A stretch of 64,000 nucleotides of DNA. It comes from Paucibacter sp. DJ2R-2. Lineage in GTDB: Bacteria; Pseudomonadota; Gammaproteobacteria; Burkholderiales; Burkholderiaceae_C. The notes under the pieces were generated by a model, which worked only from the letters and a program-made list of their open reading frames with translations, had not been told where the DNA came from and made no database searches. The stretch spans positions 186,001 to 250,000 of the forward strand of contig NZ_JAJIRT010000007.1 of NCBI RefSeq assembly GCF_025717675.1, in the 5' to 3' direction. A program made the translations under genes and the position numbers. Below are positions 35,281-44,575 of this stretch, piece after piece (positions within the stretch are counted from its first letter, which is position 1; every line of letters begins with the position of its first letter).

Positions 35281-35306
35281 GTGAAGGATTTCGACAACTC
35301 CTTCAC
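35281..35306. promoter_or_regulatory. Operator-like inverted repeat upstream of the EF-hand-like gene
   Basis: GTGAAGGA and TCCTTCAC form a perfect 8-bp inverted repeat separated by 10 bp, 90 bp upstream of the start at 35191. A regulator is not identified. Confidence 0.35.
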
Positions 35307-35450
35307 GCAACTTGAATACATCCACTTTAATGCTTGAAGGCAGCCACTGCCCAATCATGTCGGGTCCGCGGGCCCGCAATCACCGAAAACAAGGCAAAAA
35401 AACCACCCAATCCGGCCCATGCGGCGAAGTGCCGCCAAGAAATCGCAATT

Positions 35451-36440
35451 TCAACCGACCAGATTGGCCAGCGTCAACAGAGCCAGCAAGAGCATCCACA
35501 AGACGACCGAACGCCAGATCAGGCCGACCACGCTTTGCAAATGGCCGAACTGGGCCGGCTGACCCGGCGTGCTGCCGTCGGCCCGGGTGGCATCGGCATC
35601 AACGCCGGCCTCAAAGGTCTTGCTGCGATCTGGCGTCACGCCGGGCGCCGCAACACCCCCCAGCTGCAAACCCAAAGCACCGGCGGCCGAAGCCAGGATG
35701 ATGCCTTCATTGGGGTGCAACCAGAGGCCGGCATCACGACGCCAGCCGTTCACCGCCTCTTCGAAATTGCCGACGATGGTGAAGCCGGTGGCGGTGAAAC
35801 GGGCCGGCAAGTAATCGATCCAACCGAACAAGCGGCGCGACAGCAGCATCAGGCGCTCATTGGTCGGCGCATCCAGCGTGCGGCTTTTGAAGGCCCAGTA
35901 GCGGCTGGCAAACTCGGCCATGCGATACAGCACGGCCCCCGCCGGGCCCAAGCCCAGCGTAGACAAGACCACAAACCAGAAGAACACGCCGAACACATGG
36001 CGGTGCGCAGCCAGCAGGGAATGCTCGATCGCATGGCGAACCAGTTCGGTGCGCGGCAGCTCGCTGGCATCGAGATGGCGCCATTCCGACAGAAGACGTC
36101 GCGCTTCTTGATCGTCGCCCCGTTCCAGCGCGTCACGGATGTCGGTGAAGTAGTGACTGAACTGGCGGAAGCCCAAAGTCAGATAAAGCACCAGGACATC
36201 GAGGGCCAGAGCCAGCAGCACGCTGAAGTGATGCACGGCCAAATAGACCGCCGTGGTCAGCAAGGCCGGCCCCAGCGCCGTGATCGCCCAGACCACCGAC
36301 GCATGATGCTCGTCACCAGCGTCGAAATTGCGCCCGGTCCAGCGCACCCAGCTGATCACGCCATGATGGATGCCATTGCCATGGCGCAAAGGTTTGAGCT
36401 GCTCGCACAGCAATGCCAGAAGGACCGCGAAGAAGTTCAT
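35451..36440 (-). CDS. CobD/CbiB family-like membrane protein
   Basis: A 329-aa membrane protein with hydrophobic helices in the N-terminal half and at the C-terminus (VVLWMLLLALLTLANLVG). Phrases such as LTLGFRQFSHYFTDIRDALERGDDQEARRLL and FNEEAVNGWRRD-like text (FEEAVNGWRRDAGLW) match proteins named CobD/CbiB family or AmpE-like in Burkholderiales. No cobalamin genes are linked here, so the adenosylcobinamide-phosphate role is doubtful. ATG 36440 is chosen over 36593. Confidence 0.7.
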   Translation of the reverse strand: MNFFAVLLALLCEQLKPLRHGNGIHHGVISWVRWTGRNFDAGDEHHASVVWAITALGPALLTTAVYLAVHHFSVLLALALDVLVLYLTLGFRQFSHYFTDIRDALERGDDQEARRLLSEWRHLDASELPRTELVRHAIEHSLLAAHRHVFGVFFWFVVLSTLGLGPAGAVLYRMAEFASRYWAFKSRTLDAPTNERLMLLSRRLFGWIDYLPARFTATGFTIVGNFEEAVNGWRRDAGLWLHPNEGIILASAAGALGLQLGGVAAPGVTPDRSKTFEAGVDADATRADGSTPGQPAQFGHLQSVVGLIWRSVVLWMLLLALLTLANLVG

Positions 36441-36468
36441 GGGCCGGGATGATAGCGGGCGCTGTTGC

Positions 36469-37155
36469 TCAGGCTGAAAGGAAGCGGTAGAAGTTGCGCA
36501 GAATCGCGGCCGTCGCGCCCCAGATGAAGTCGTCTCGCTCGCCCGCAAGGCCAGACCACGGCATGGACAGGAACTGTCGCTGCCCACCGGCAAACTCGAA
36601 GCGATGATGGCGGTGGTGGGCCGGCGTCATCAGAAACTGCAGCGGCACCTCGAAGGCCTCATCGACCTCTCCATGGTCCAGGCGCAGCTCGAAGCCGGTC
36701 TGCACCAACGCGACCACGGGCGTGACCAGAAAGGAAGTCACCGTGGTGTAGATCGGCAGGCTGCCCAGCACCTCGATGTGCCGGCGCGCCAGACCAATTT
36801 CCTCTTCGGTTTCCCGCAGTGCCGTGGCCGAGGCATCTGGGTCCGAGGCTTCGGTCTTGCCGCCCGGCAGACTGATCTGTCCGGCATGGTTGCGCAGATG
36901 CTCGGTACGCCGGGTCAGAAGCAGATGCAGGCCGTCAGCGCGCTCCACCAAGGGCAGCAACACGGCAGCTGCAGCGGGCTCGCGCTCGCTGAAGCGGCCG
37001 CCGTCGCCCGCCAACTCGGGCTGCCAGGTCGGCGGCCGGGCAAAACGCTGCCGCAGTGCAGTGGCTGTCAGGCGGTCCCCGGCCACCGGCGGCAGATCCG
37101 TGTCGACCTGCGTCACAGGCACTGCGCGGGGGTCAAGAATGGGAGCTCGGCTCAT
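36469..37155 (-). CDS. NUDIX hydrolase, CoA pyrophosphatase type
   Basis: A 228-aa NUDIX enzyme. The Nudix box is GGKTEASDPDASATALRETEEEIGL, with the metal-binding REUxEE part intact. LHLLLTRRTEHLRNHAGQISLPGGKTE resembles the NudL/CoA pyrophosphatase group (UPF0035 flank LLTxRxxxLRxHxGQxxFPGG). The likely reaction splits CoA into 4'-phosphopantetheine and 3',5'-ADP. ATG 37155 is chosen. It lies downstream of rplS but is separated by a terminator. Confidence 0.85.
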   Translation of the reverse strand: MSRAPILDPRAVPVTQVDTDLPPVAGDRLTATALRQRFARPPTWQPELAGDGGRFSEREPAAAAVLLPLVERADGLHLLLTRRTEHLRNHAGQISLPGGKTEASDPDASATALRETEEEIGLARRHIEVLGSLPIYTTVTSFLVTPVVALVQTGFELRLDHGEVDEAFEVPLQFLMTPAHHRHHRFEFAGGQRQFLSMPWSGLAGERDDFIWGATAAILRNFYRFLSA

Positions 37156-37217
37156 GACATCAGCATAAGGTCTGGCAGGGGCGACCCCGGCCGGGTAGCA
37201 AGCGAAAATCGGGCAAA

Positions 37218-37243
37218 AAAAAGCCGCCCGAAGGCGGCTTTTT
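37218..37243. terminator. Rho-independent terminator after rplS
   Basis: AAAAAGCCGCC-CGAA-GGCGGCTTTTT is a perfect stem with U-tracts on either strand, 25 bp past the rplS stop. Confidence 0.92.
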
Positions 37244-37267
37244 CGTCGGGAAACCCAGTTGCCTGGA

Positions 37268-37621
<354 letters not shown>

Positions 37622-37655
37622 GAGGTTCTCCATGTGATCGTGGCGGCGCCGACGC

Positions 37656-37680
37656 TTTGTGGTCTCACATGAGACCCAAA
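37656..37680 (-). promoter_or_regulatory. Hairpin in the rplS leader
   Basis: TTTG-(t)-GGTCTCA-CA-TGAGACC-CAAA folds into an 11-bp stem with one bulge and a 2-nt loop gap (probably opening to a larger loop), about 40 bp upstream of rplS. Flanking GGCGCC-rich segments may extend the fold. It could be a leader control element, but no known Rfam class was recognised. Confidence 0.4.
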
Positions 37681-37845
37681 GACTGCTGAAAATGGCGCCG
37701 GCGGCGTCGGGTCATGTGCCAGAGCGATTTGCGTTCCCGCAACTCACGACTTGAGCGCACTTCCTTGTTTCACCGGCATGTGGGATCAAAGGACTTTGCA
37801 GCTCTTGATCTCACCTCGACCCGCCAGAGGATCGGACAGCCCGCC

Positions 37846-37874
37846 ATTATAGCGCGCTTTTGCCGCGATCCAAA
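37846..37874 (-). promoter_or_regulatory. Putative promoter of rplS
   Basis: On the minus strand TTTGGA (37874-37869), a 17-bp spacer and a perfect TATAAT (37851-37846) directly follow the trmD stop. Transcription would start near 37840, giving a leader of about 215 nt. Confidence 0.6.
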
Positions 37875-37875
37875 C

Positions 37876-38679
37876 TCAAGACGCCGGAGTACTCGATGAC
37901 GCGGCCTGCAAATGCGACAGATAACGCTCATCGGCCTTGCTCAAGCGCCCTGCCGCGCGCGCCGCAGTGATCAGATCCGGGCGACGGCGCAGGGTGATTT
38001 CAAGCGAGCGTTCACGGCGCCAGCGGGCAATCTGCGCATGGTGGCCGGACATCAGCACCGCGGGCACCGGCAGGTCCTCGACCTGACCCGGCAAGCCACT
38101 CAACACTTCAGGCCGGCTGTAATGCGGGCAGTCAAGCAGGCCATCGGAAAAACTATCCTGCACATGGGACTGGGCATCATTGAGCACGCCCTCTTGCAGG
38201 CGCGCCACGGCATCAAGCAGGGCCAGGGCCGGCAGTTCACCGCCGGACAGAACGAAGTCGCCGAGACTCAGTTCCAGCGTGACATGGCGATCCAGGAAGC
38301 GCTGATCCATACCCTCGTAACGGCCACAGAGGAGAACCGCACCGGGCCCTGCCGCGAGTTCCTGCACCAAGGCCTGATCCATGCGCCGCCCGGTCGGGCT
38401 GAAGTGGATGATGGCCGGCGCAGCTTCCGCCACTGCCACCTCCTGCCGCGCTGCCTTGGCAGCAGCAAGTGCGCGCTCCAGCGGCTCGGCCAGCATGACC
38501 ATACCCGGCCCACCACCAAAGGGTCGATCGTCGACGCGGCGGTAATTGTCGCTCGCGTAATCGCGCAACTGCCAGAGCTGGACATCGACTTGCCGGCTTT
38601 CGAAAGCACGGCGTGTCACGCCCTGACTCAGGTGCGGACCGAACAATTCGGGGAACAGGGTCAGGATGTCGAAACGCAT
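37876..38679 (-). CDS. trmD: tRNA (guanine-N1)-methyltransferase
   Basis: A 267-aa SPOUT-fold enzyme that methylates G37 of tRNAs reading NNG-type codons and prevents frameshifting. Family phrases: [45 protein letters not shown] (the SAM-knot) and [20 protein letters not shown]-like [23 protein letters not shown] 38679 begins at the canonical N-terminus. It lies 77 bp after rimM in the ribosomal cluster. Confidence 0.97.
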   Translation of the reverse strand: MRFDILTLFPELFGPHLSQGVTRRAFESRQVDVQLWQLRDYASDNYRRVDDRPFGGGPGMVMLAEPLERALAAAKAARQEVAVAEAAPAIIHFSPTGRRMDQALVQELAAGPGAVLLCGRYEGMDQRFLDRHVTLELSLGDFVLSGGELPALALLDAVARLQEGVLNDAQSHVQDSFSDGLLDCPHYSRPEVLSGLPGQVEDLPVPAVLMSGHHAQIARWRRERSLEITLRRRPDLITAARAAGRLSKADERYLSHLQAASSSTPAS

Positions 38680-38756
38680 GGCGGACAGATGGCCGATGGC
38701 CGAAACAAAGAAGCCGACAGCAAAGGTTGCGGCGACATGTCTGCGCCGCGCCGGAC

Positions 38757-39383
38757 TCAGTAGTCCATGCCCCAATCGACCGTGATCTGCCGCTGCTCGA
38801 GATCGACATCGTCGACGAAGGCAGCCACAAAAGGCACGAGGCGCTCCTGATCGGGCTTGATCGGCGCGGTCAGCCCGGGCGGCATGATGCGCAACACGCT
38901 GTGCGGGCCCGCATCGATCAAGCCGAGCACTTCACCCAAGACCTCGCCTTGGCGGTTGCTGACGCTCAGGCCAATCAGGTCCACCCAGTAGTACTCATTG
39001 GGGTCGGCAGCCGGGAAAGCCGAGCGCGAGATGAAGATGCGCGCGCCGCGCAGCGATTCGGCTGCGTTGCGATCCGCGTAGTCCTGCGCGTTGGCCACCA
39101 GGCCCTCGCCATGCTCGCGGATCGAGAGAATTTTCAGCAGGCGCGGCAAGGGCTTGTTGACCTTGACCACCGCCGGCGCGTTGCCCTCGGGCGCACGGAG
39201 AAACCAGCGCCGAGAGGAAAACAAGGCCTGGGCATCGCTGGAATAGGCTTGCACCTTGAACCAACCCTTGACGCCCCAGGCATCAAGAATGCACCCAACT
39301 TCAACCGCGTCCTCGGGCCAGGCCAGCTCGTCGGAGCCGACGGGGGCGGAAGCGCGCGGATCGGAGCCGGGTGTTCTCGACAT
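38757..39383 (-). CDS. rimM: Ribosome maturation factor RimM
   Basis: A 208-aa 16S rRNA-processing factor that binds S19 during 30S assembly. [24 protein letters not shown] is the N-terminal RimM motif and [34 protein letters not shown] is the PRC-barrel entry. An N-terminal extension of about 25 residues is common in this order. The ATG is immediately after the rpsP stop. Confidence 0.95.
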   Translation of the reverse strand: MSRTPGSDPRASAPVGSDELAWPEDAVEVGCILDAWGVKGWFKVQAYSSDAQALFSSRRWFLRAPEGNAPAVVKVNKPLPRLLKILSIREHGEGLVANAQDYADRNAAESLRGARIFISRSAFPAADPNEYYWVDLIGLSVSNRQGEVLGEVLGLIDAGPHSVLRIMPPGLTAPIKPDQERLVPFVAAFVDDVDLEQRQITVDWGMDY

Positions 39384-39635
39384 TTAGACCGCAGCCTTCT
39401 TGGCTTCGGTCACCAGACGCTCAACGGTCGGCGACAGCTGAGCACCCACGCCCACCCAGTAGCTGACGCGGTCGATGGCGACGCGCAGGGATTCAGCAGC
39501 ACCGGAAGCGACCGGGTTGTAGAAACCGACCTTCTCAATGAAGCGGCCGTCACGGCGCTGGCGGCTGTTGGCCACGACGATGTTGTAGAAGGGGCGCTTC
39601 TTGGAGCCGCCGCGAGCCAGTCGAATAACAACCAT
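39384..39635 (-). CDS. rpsP: 30S ribosomal protein S16
   Basis: An 83-aa small-subunit protein. [21 protein letters not shown] and [19 protein letters not shown] are diagnostic. It heads the operon rpsP-rimM-trmD, with rimM starting the base after the stop codon. The 303-bp space upstream to the divergent GNAT gene carries its likely promoter and a leader of about 260 nt; no coding gene is seen there. Confidence 0.97.
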   Translation of the reverse strand: MVVIRLARGGSKKRPFYNIVVANSRQRRDGRFIEKVGFYNPVASGAAESLRVAIDRVSYWVGVGAQLSPTVERLVTEAKKAAV

Positions 39636-39905
39636 GATGTTTCCTATGAATCTATTGCATCCATCGCACCAGGAGACACTCAGGGCGAGTAGATCGGGGT
39701 GGCACCAAGTCGCATCAACCGCTGACCGCACGCTGTGCTTTTGAAGTGCGCATCTCAAGGATTGCACTGCACAATGCGCTGCCCGCTTTGTTGTTGAAAC
39801 CGGCTGCCGTGGATGGCCCTGTAGATACGCCGCACTTGACGCCCTTGTTGCCCACGAAATGCGAGCCGCAATGACAGATAAGTTCGACCAAGGCCAAAAC
39901 CCAGC

Positions 39906-39934
39906 ATTATAAACTCGGCTCAACCGATCTCTAA
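39906..39934 (-). promoter_or_regulatory. Putative promoter of the rpsP operon
   Basis: On the minus strand TTAGAG, 17 bp, and a perfect TATAAT (39911-39906). The -35 match is weak. It lies almost at the start codon of the divergent GNAT gene. Confidence 0.5.
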
Positions 39935-39938
39935 CGAT

Positions 39939-40493
39939 ATGCCCGCAGAAAAAATCACAAACAAGCCAGGCGCCCTGACCCTGCGCCCCAGCACGGAAGC
40001 CGACCTCCCCGCCATCCAGGCCATTTACGCCCATGCTGTGCTGAACGGCACCGGCACATTTGAAACCGAAGTGCCCGACCAGGCCGAAATGGCGCGCCGC
40101 CGCAGCGAGGTGCTGAGCCGCGGCCTGCCCTGGCTGATCGCCGAGCGTGAAGGCGAGCTGCTGGGCTATGCCTATGCCAACTATTTCCGCCCGCGCATGG
40201 CCTACCGCTTCTGCCTGGAGGACTCCATCTATTTGCGCCACGACAGCCAGGGCCTAGGCTTGGGCCGCTTGCTGCTGGCCGAGCTGATGGCGCGCTGCGA
40301 AGCGCTGGGCGCTCGCCAGATGCTGGCCGTGATCGGCGACGCCGACAACCTCGGCTCCATCGGCCTGCACCGCTCCCTGGGCTTCACAGACACGGGCGTT
40401 CTGAAAAGTGCGGGTTGGAAGTTTGGCCGCTGGCTGGATGTGGTGCTGATGCAGCGCCAGCTCGGCCTCGGCGACACAGGCAGCCCGGAATGA
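39939..40493 (+). CDS. GNAT acetyltransferase, phosphinothricin-type
   Basis: A 184-aa acetyltransferase resembling Pat/Mna[28 protein letters not shown], then [23 protein letters not shown], the acetyl-CoA motif [15 protein letters not shown] and [22 protein letters not shown]. Family members act on phosphinothricin, methionine sulfoximine and similar amino acids. The natural substrate here is unknown. The stop overlaps the start of the TM2 gene by 4 bp. Confidence 0.88.
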   Translation: MPAEKITNKPGALTLRPSTEADLPAIQAIYAHAVLNGTGTFETEVPDQAEMARRRSEVLSRGLPWLIAEREGELLGYAYANYFRPRMAYRFCLEDSIYLRHDSQGLGLGRLLLAELMARCEALGARQMLAVIGDADNLGSIGLHRSLGFTDTGVLKSAGWKFGRWLDVVLMQRQLGLGDTGSPE

Positions 40494-40942
40494 GCGGCAC
40501 CGCACACTACAAGTCCAAGACCGTCGCGACCTGGCTGGCCTTGCTGCTGGGCAGCCTGGGCCTGCATCGTTTCTATTTGTACGGGCTCAGCGATCGCCTG
40601 GCCTGGCTGCACCCCTGGCCCACCCTGCTGGGTCTCTACGGCTTGCAGCGCATGGAGCTCCTGGGCCAAGACGACCACCTGAGCTGGCTCCTCATGCCCT
40701 GGATGGGGCTGATGCTGGTCAACGCGATGATTTGCGGCATCGTCTATGGCCTGACATCCGACGAAAAATGGGACGCACAACACAACCCAGGGCAGCGCGG
40801 ACAGGCCAGCGGCTGGGCAGCAGTGATTGGCGTCGTGGCCTGCGTTTTCATCGGCGGCATCTGTCTGATGACCACCATCGCCTTCAGCGCCCAGCGCTAC
40901 TTCGAATCCCAGGTCGAGGCAGCCCAGGAAATCAGCCAGTAA
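40490..40942 (+). CDS. TM2-domain membrane protein
   Basis: A 150-aa protein with the TM2 start YKSKTVATWLALLLGSLGLHRFYLYG, where the polar-aromatic loop HRFYLYG is the family mark, followed by further membrane helices (LLMPWMGLMLVNAMICGIVYGL and AAVIGVVACVFIGGICLMTTIAF). Function unknown. It is coupled to the upstream acetyltransferase (ATGA). It converges with folK 9 bp away. Confidence 0.85.
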   Translation: MSGTAHYKSKTVATWLALLLGSLGLHRFYLYGLSDRLAWLHPWPTLLGLYGLQRMELLGQDDHLSWLLMPWMGLMLVNAMICGIVYGLTSDEKWDAQHNPGQRGQASGWAAVIGVVACVFIGGICLMTTIAFSAQRYFESQVEAAQEISQ

Positions 40943-40951
40943 CCGAGCCCA

Positions 40952-41467
40952 TCACAGGGCTCCCTGGCATTCGATCGCCTGGTCCTGCAGGCACAGCAGG
41001 CATTCCTGCAGCGGCGGCAGGCCGGACACTTGCAGATCGGGCGCCAGTTCCAGCAAAGGCTTCAGCACGAAGGCGCGCTGATGCAGGCGCGGATGCGGCA
41101 CCGACAAGCGGGCTTCCGAGAGCTGATCCTGGCCATACAGAAGCAGGTCAAGATCAAGGGTCCGCGGCGCATTGACATAGGGGCGTTCACGGCCATGGGC
41201 CTGCTCGATCGCTTGCAAGGCATCCAGTAGCTCCAGCGGCTCCATGCAGGTGCGCAACTCCGCCACCGCGTTGAGATAGTCAGGGCCGCCCGCATCGACC
41301 GGAGCACTCCGGTAGGCGCTGGAAACAGCGACAAGCTCACAGCCTGACAAGGCCCGCAAATCCCGCAGAGCCAAGCGCAGGGTGGCCGCCAGATCACCAC
41401 CGAGATTCGCCCCCAGACCGACAAAGGCTCGCACCTCACGCGAGCCTTGCCGAGCAGCCGTCGACAT
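40952..41467 (-). CDS. folK: 2-amino-4-hydroxy-6-hydroxymethyldihydropteridine pyrophosphokinase
   Basis: A 171-aa HPPK that transfers pyrophosphate from ATP to the pterin in folate synthesis. [22 protein letters not shown] and the signature [18 protein letters not shown] with metal-binding Asp pair are present. It shares one base with the pcnB stop, at the end of the hda-HAD-pcnB-folK unit. Confidence 0.95.
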   Translation of the reverse strand: MSTAARQGSREVRAFVGLGANLGGDLAATLRLALRDLRALSGCELVAVSSAYRSAPVDAGGPDYLNAVAELRTCMEPLELLDALQAIEQAHGRERPYVNAPRTLDLDLLLYGQDQLSEARLSVPHPRLHQRAFVLKPLLELAPDLQVSGLPPLQECLLCLQDQAIECQGAL

Positions 41468-43086
41468 CAGAGCTCGCCGTTGCCGCCCTCAGCGGCGGGC
41501 GCAGCGCCGCCAGCGCCCTCACCGGCCGCGCGCGCACCGGGCTTGCGCCGACGGCGACGCTTCTTGGCCGGAGCCTTGCCTTCCGACAGCGCTTCTTCCA
41601 CATCATCGGGCGCGCCGACGGGGCCGATACCTTCCTTGCGGGGCAACTGGTGGGTCTTGGCGCTGCGGCGCTGCGACTTTTCCAGCTCGCGCACATCTTC
41701 CAGCAAGGCTTCACGCTCCTCGTCGCTGCCGAGGGCAAAGTCTTCCCACCAATCAGCAAGAGCAGGGTCGATCTCACCCGCATCGGCACGCAGGCGCAGG
41801 AAGTCGAAGCCAGCACGGTAGCGAGGCTGCTCGATCAATGTGTAGACGCCACTGCCGCTGCGCCGCTCGAAACGAGGCTGCATCATCCAGATTTCGCGCA
41901 TCTCGGTGGCCAGCTTGCCGCGACCGGAGATGTCGCCGATGCGGGCATCGAAGACCGTGTCGATGGCCTGTTGCAAGGCCGGCACCACCGGCTCACCCGC
42001 TTCACGCAGGCGCGTCCAGCGCTCCAGCACCTCGAACCACAGCATGCAGGCCAGCATGAAGTTGGGCGACACACCGCGGCCCTCACGCACGCGCAGGTCG
42101 GTGTCTTCAAAGGCCATGCGCACGAAATCGCCGCGCGTGCCTTCGGCCAGCTCACCGCGCTCATTGAGCATGGCGTCAAGCACGGGGAACACGCCGCGCG
42201 CCAAGCCTTGCTTGCGCAGCTCTTCCAGGCTGGCCAGGGAATGGCCGGTCTGCAGCAGCTTGATCATCTCGTCGAACATGCGCGAGATCGGCACATTGGC
42301 CAGCAGTGCAGCACTGGCCTTGACCGGCGCGCGCGTCTTGGGCTCGAGCTCAAAGCCCAGCTTGGCCGCGAAACGCACGGCGCGAATGATGCGCACAGGG
42401 TCTTCGCGGTAGCGGGCTTCCGGGTCGCCGATCATGCGCAGCACGCGCTTCTTGGCGTCGGCCAAGCCGCCGTGGTAATCGACCACCAACTGACGGCGCG
42501 GGTCGTAGTACAGGGCATTGACCGTGAAATCGCGACGTGCGGCGTCCTCGATCTGCGGGCCCCAGACGTTGTCGCGCAAGACCCGACCCTCGGCATCGAC
42601 CACATGGCTCTTGCCCGCCAACTCGGCCTTGGAAGTCTTCTCGTTGCCGGCGACTTGCTCGGCCGTTTCCTGACCCAGCAGAGCCCGGAAGGTGGACACC
42701 TCGATCACCTCATGTTCCCGCCCGCGTCCGTAGACCACATGGACGATGCGGAAGCGCCGGCCGATGATGAAGGCGCGGCGGAACAAGCCCTTGACCTGCT
42801 CGGGCGTGGCGTTGGTGGCCACATCAAAATCCTTGGGGCGCATGCCCAGCAGCAGGTCGCGCACCGCGCCGCCGACGATATAGGCCTCAAAGCCGGCATC
42901 GGCCAAGGTCTCCACCACGCGTACCGCACGCTCGTCGAGCAGGCTGGGGTCAATGCCATGCTCGGACACGCCCACTTCAACCCGCTTGCCCAAGGAGCCA
43001 TGCCCGGGCTTCGCTTCCTTCGGCGCCTTGGCGGCCTTGCCGGCGGAAGGCTTGCCCAGCAGCTTGTCAATGAATTTTTTGATCAT
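41467..43086 (-). CDS. pcnB: Poly(A) polymerase I
   Basis: A 539-aa nucleotidyltransferase that adds 3' poly(A) tails to RNAs. [23 protein letters not shown] carries the catalytic DxD, and [26 protein letters not shown] and [13 protein letters not shown] follow. The C-terminus ends in an Arg-rich segment ([10 protein letters not shown]) with Gly/Ala-rich tail. A Lys-rich N-terminal extension precedes the core. It overlaps the HAD gene by 4 bp. Confidence 0.95.
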   Translation of the reverse strand: MIKKFIDKLLGKPSAGKAAKAPKEAKPGHGSLGKRVEVGVSEHGIDPSLLDERAVRVVETLADAGFEAYIVGGAVRDLLLGMRPKDFDVATNATPEQVKGLFRRAFIIGRRFRIVHVVYGRGREHEVIEVSTFRALLGQETAEQVAGNEKTSKAELAGKSHVVDAEGRVLRDNVWGPQIEDAARRDFTVNALYYDPRRQLVVDYHGGLADAKKRVLRMIGDPEARYREDPVRIIRAVRFAAKLGFELEPKTRAPVKASAALLANVPISRMFDEMIKLLQTGHSLASLEELRKQGLARGVFPVLDAMLNERGELAEGTRGDFVRMAFEDTDLRVREGRGVSPNFMLACMLWFEVLERWTRLREAGEPVVPALQQAIDTVFDARIGDISGRGKLATEMREIWMMQPRFERRSGSGVYTLIEQPRYRAGFDFLRLRADAGEIDPALADWWEDFALGSDEEREALLEDVRELEKSQRRSAKTHQLPRKEGIGPVGAPDDVEEALSEGKAPAKKRRRRRKPGARAAGEGAGGAAPAAEGGNGEL

Positions 43087-43769
43087 GCGAAGAGGTTCAG
43101 TTGAGGCCAGCCGCGAGCGGACGCGATGTCCGCCAGAGCCGGCGAAGGATTGGTGGCCACCGGGTGACTGACCAAGTCCAGAAGCGGCAAATCATTGATC
43201 GAGTCGCTGTAGAAATTCACACGCTCGAAGTCCTGCCATTGTCGCCCCAAGCCCGCCAGCCATTGCTGGACACGCTCGATCTTGCCGGACTGGAAGGAAG
43301 GCACACCTTCGATGCGCCCCGTGCAAGCACCCTGCTCATCACGCGCCAGGCGCACGGCGATCAGGTGCTCGATGCCAAAAGCAGCAGCAATCGGGGCCGT
43401 CACGAATTCGTTGGTCGCGGTGACGATGGCCAGCAAATCCCCGGCCTCGGCATGGCGGCGGACCAAGGCCCGCGCATTGTCACCGATCAAGGGCTGCATC
43501 ACCTCGGCCATGAAACGCTCACGCATGGCCAGGGCCTCGGCCAGCGGACGGCGGCGCCAGACGGAGGTGGCGAACTCGATATAGGCGTCCAGATCCAGGC
43601 AACCGGCCTGGTACTGGGCGTAGAACTCATCATTGCGAGCCTGCCATTGAGCCCCATCGGCCCAGCCGACCGCCACCATGAAGCTACCAAAGGCATGGTC
43701 CGAATCATTGGGAATCAAAGTGCCGTCGAGATCGAACAAGGTCAGCGCCTGTCCTGCGTTCTGACTCAT
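43083..43769 (-). CDS. HAD-IB family phosphatase
   Basis: A 228-aa haloacid-dehalogenase-type phosphatase. Motif I is LFDLDGTLIPNDSD, motif II is IVTATNEF, and motif III/IV is YSDSINDLPLLDLV. These HAD-IB enzymes resemble phosphoserine phosphatase; the substrate is not known. It is the conserved middle gene between hda and pcnB, overlapping both by 4 bp. Confidence 0.9.
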   Translation of the reverse strand: MSQNAGQALTLFDLDGTLIPNDSDHAFGSFMVAVGWADGAQWQARNDEFYAQYQAGCLDLDAYIEFATSVWRRRPLAEALAMRERFMAEVMQPLIGDNARALVRRHAEAGDLLAIVTATNEFVTAPIAAAFGIEHLIAVRLARDEQGACTGRIEGVPSFQSGKIERVQQWLAGLGRQWQDFERVNFYSDSINDLPLLDLVSHPVATNPSPALADIASARGWPQLNLFA

Positions 43770-44449
43770 CCGGAAACTCCTTCATCGGCCAGCATTTGGC
43801 GCAGCAGTGGCACCGTGACCGCGCGCTTGGCGGCCAGGGCAAATTCATCGAGTCGATCCAGCAAGCACATCAGATGTTTGAGATCACGGGCAAAGCGGGT
43901 CAGCAGATAGTCGATCACTTCATCGGCCAGCAGGATGCCGCGGCGATCGGCCTCGCGGCGCAAAGCAGCGCGCATTTCCTGCTCGCTCAGAGGCTGCAAG
44001 GCAAAGGTCGGGCCCCAGCCCAGCCGCGTGCGCAAGTCTTCGCGCAGCGCCAGATCGACCGGCGGCGCGCTGCCGCTGGCCACCACCGCCAGACCATGGG
44101 TGGCCGCCTCAACGAACAAGGCGAAGGCCGCATGCTGCTGACCGGCGTCGAAACGTTCGCAGTCATCCATCAGCAGCAGGCTGGGTTGGCTTGGCAGCTC
44201 CCAGGGCAGCGGCGTGTCAGCGTCGTACCAGCCGACCTGAGCGCCCGCGTCCTGCCAAGCATGAGCCAAAGCACGCAGCACATGGGTCTTGCCGCAACCA
44301 GGCAGACCCCAGAGAAACACCGGCGGCGGCGCCACAGCACCGGCCCGCAGAGACTGCAAATGTGCCAGGACCGCACTGTTGGCGCCGGGCAGGAAATTAT
44401 CAAAGGTGAACATCGGCGCGGGGCCGATGGCAAGCGGAATCTGCTTCAA
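43766..44449 (-). CDS. hda: DnaA regulatory inactivator Hda
   Basis: A 227-aa AAA+ protein that works with the DNA clamp to promote hydrolysis of DnaA-bound ATP. Walker A is GLPGCGKTHV, Walker B is LLLMDDCERF, and sensor/arginine-finger region TRLGWGPTFAL follows. I choose TTG 44449 over ATG 44413 because the extra residues MKQIPLAIGPAP contain a beta-clamp-binding motif (QIPLAI), which Hda needs. GGAG lies upstream at a slightly long spacing. Confidence 0.9.
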   Translation of the reverse strand: MKQIPLAIGPAPMFTFDNFLPGANSAVLAHLQSLRAGAVAPPPVFLWGLPGCGKTHVLRALAHAWQDAGAQVGWYDADTPLPWELPSQPSLLLMDDCERFDAGQQHAAFALFVEAATHGLAVVASGSAPPVDLALREDLRTRLGWGPTFALQPLSEQEMRAALRREADRRGILLADEVIDYLLTRFARDLKHLMCLLDRLDEFALAAKRAVTVPLLRQMLADEGVSG

Positions 44450-44575
44450 AACCGGGTCATCTCCAAGACCAAATGCAGCTCGAAATCCATCAGGGAACCC
44501 GCAGCGACAGCAGGCCCGGGTGGGGCGGCGGCAATTCTAAGGGCGGCGCCTCATGGCAGTCGACGAGGTGCTCCT

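Noticed and set aside
41650-43104. 484-aa open frame on the plus strand
   Set aside because: Antisense to pcnB; no motif.
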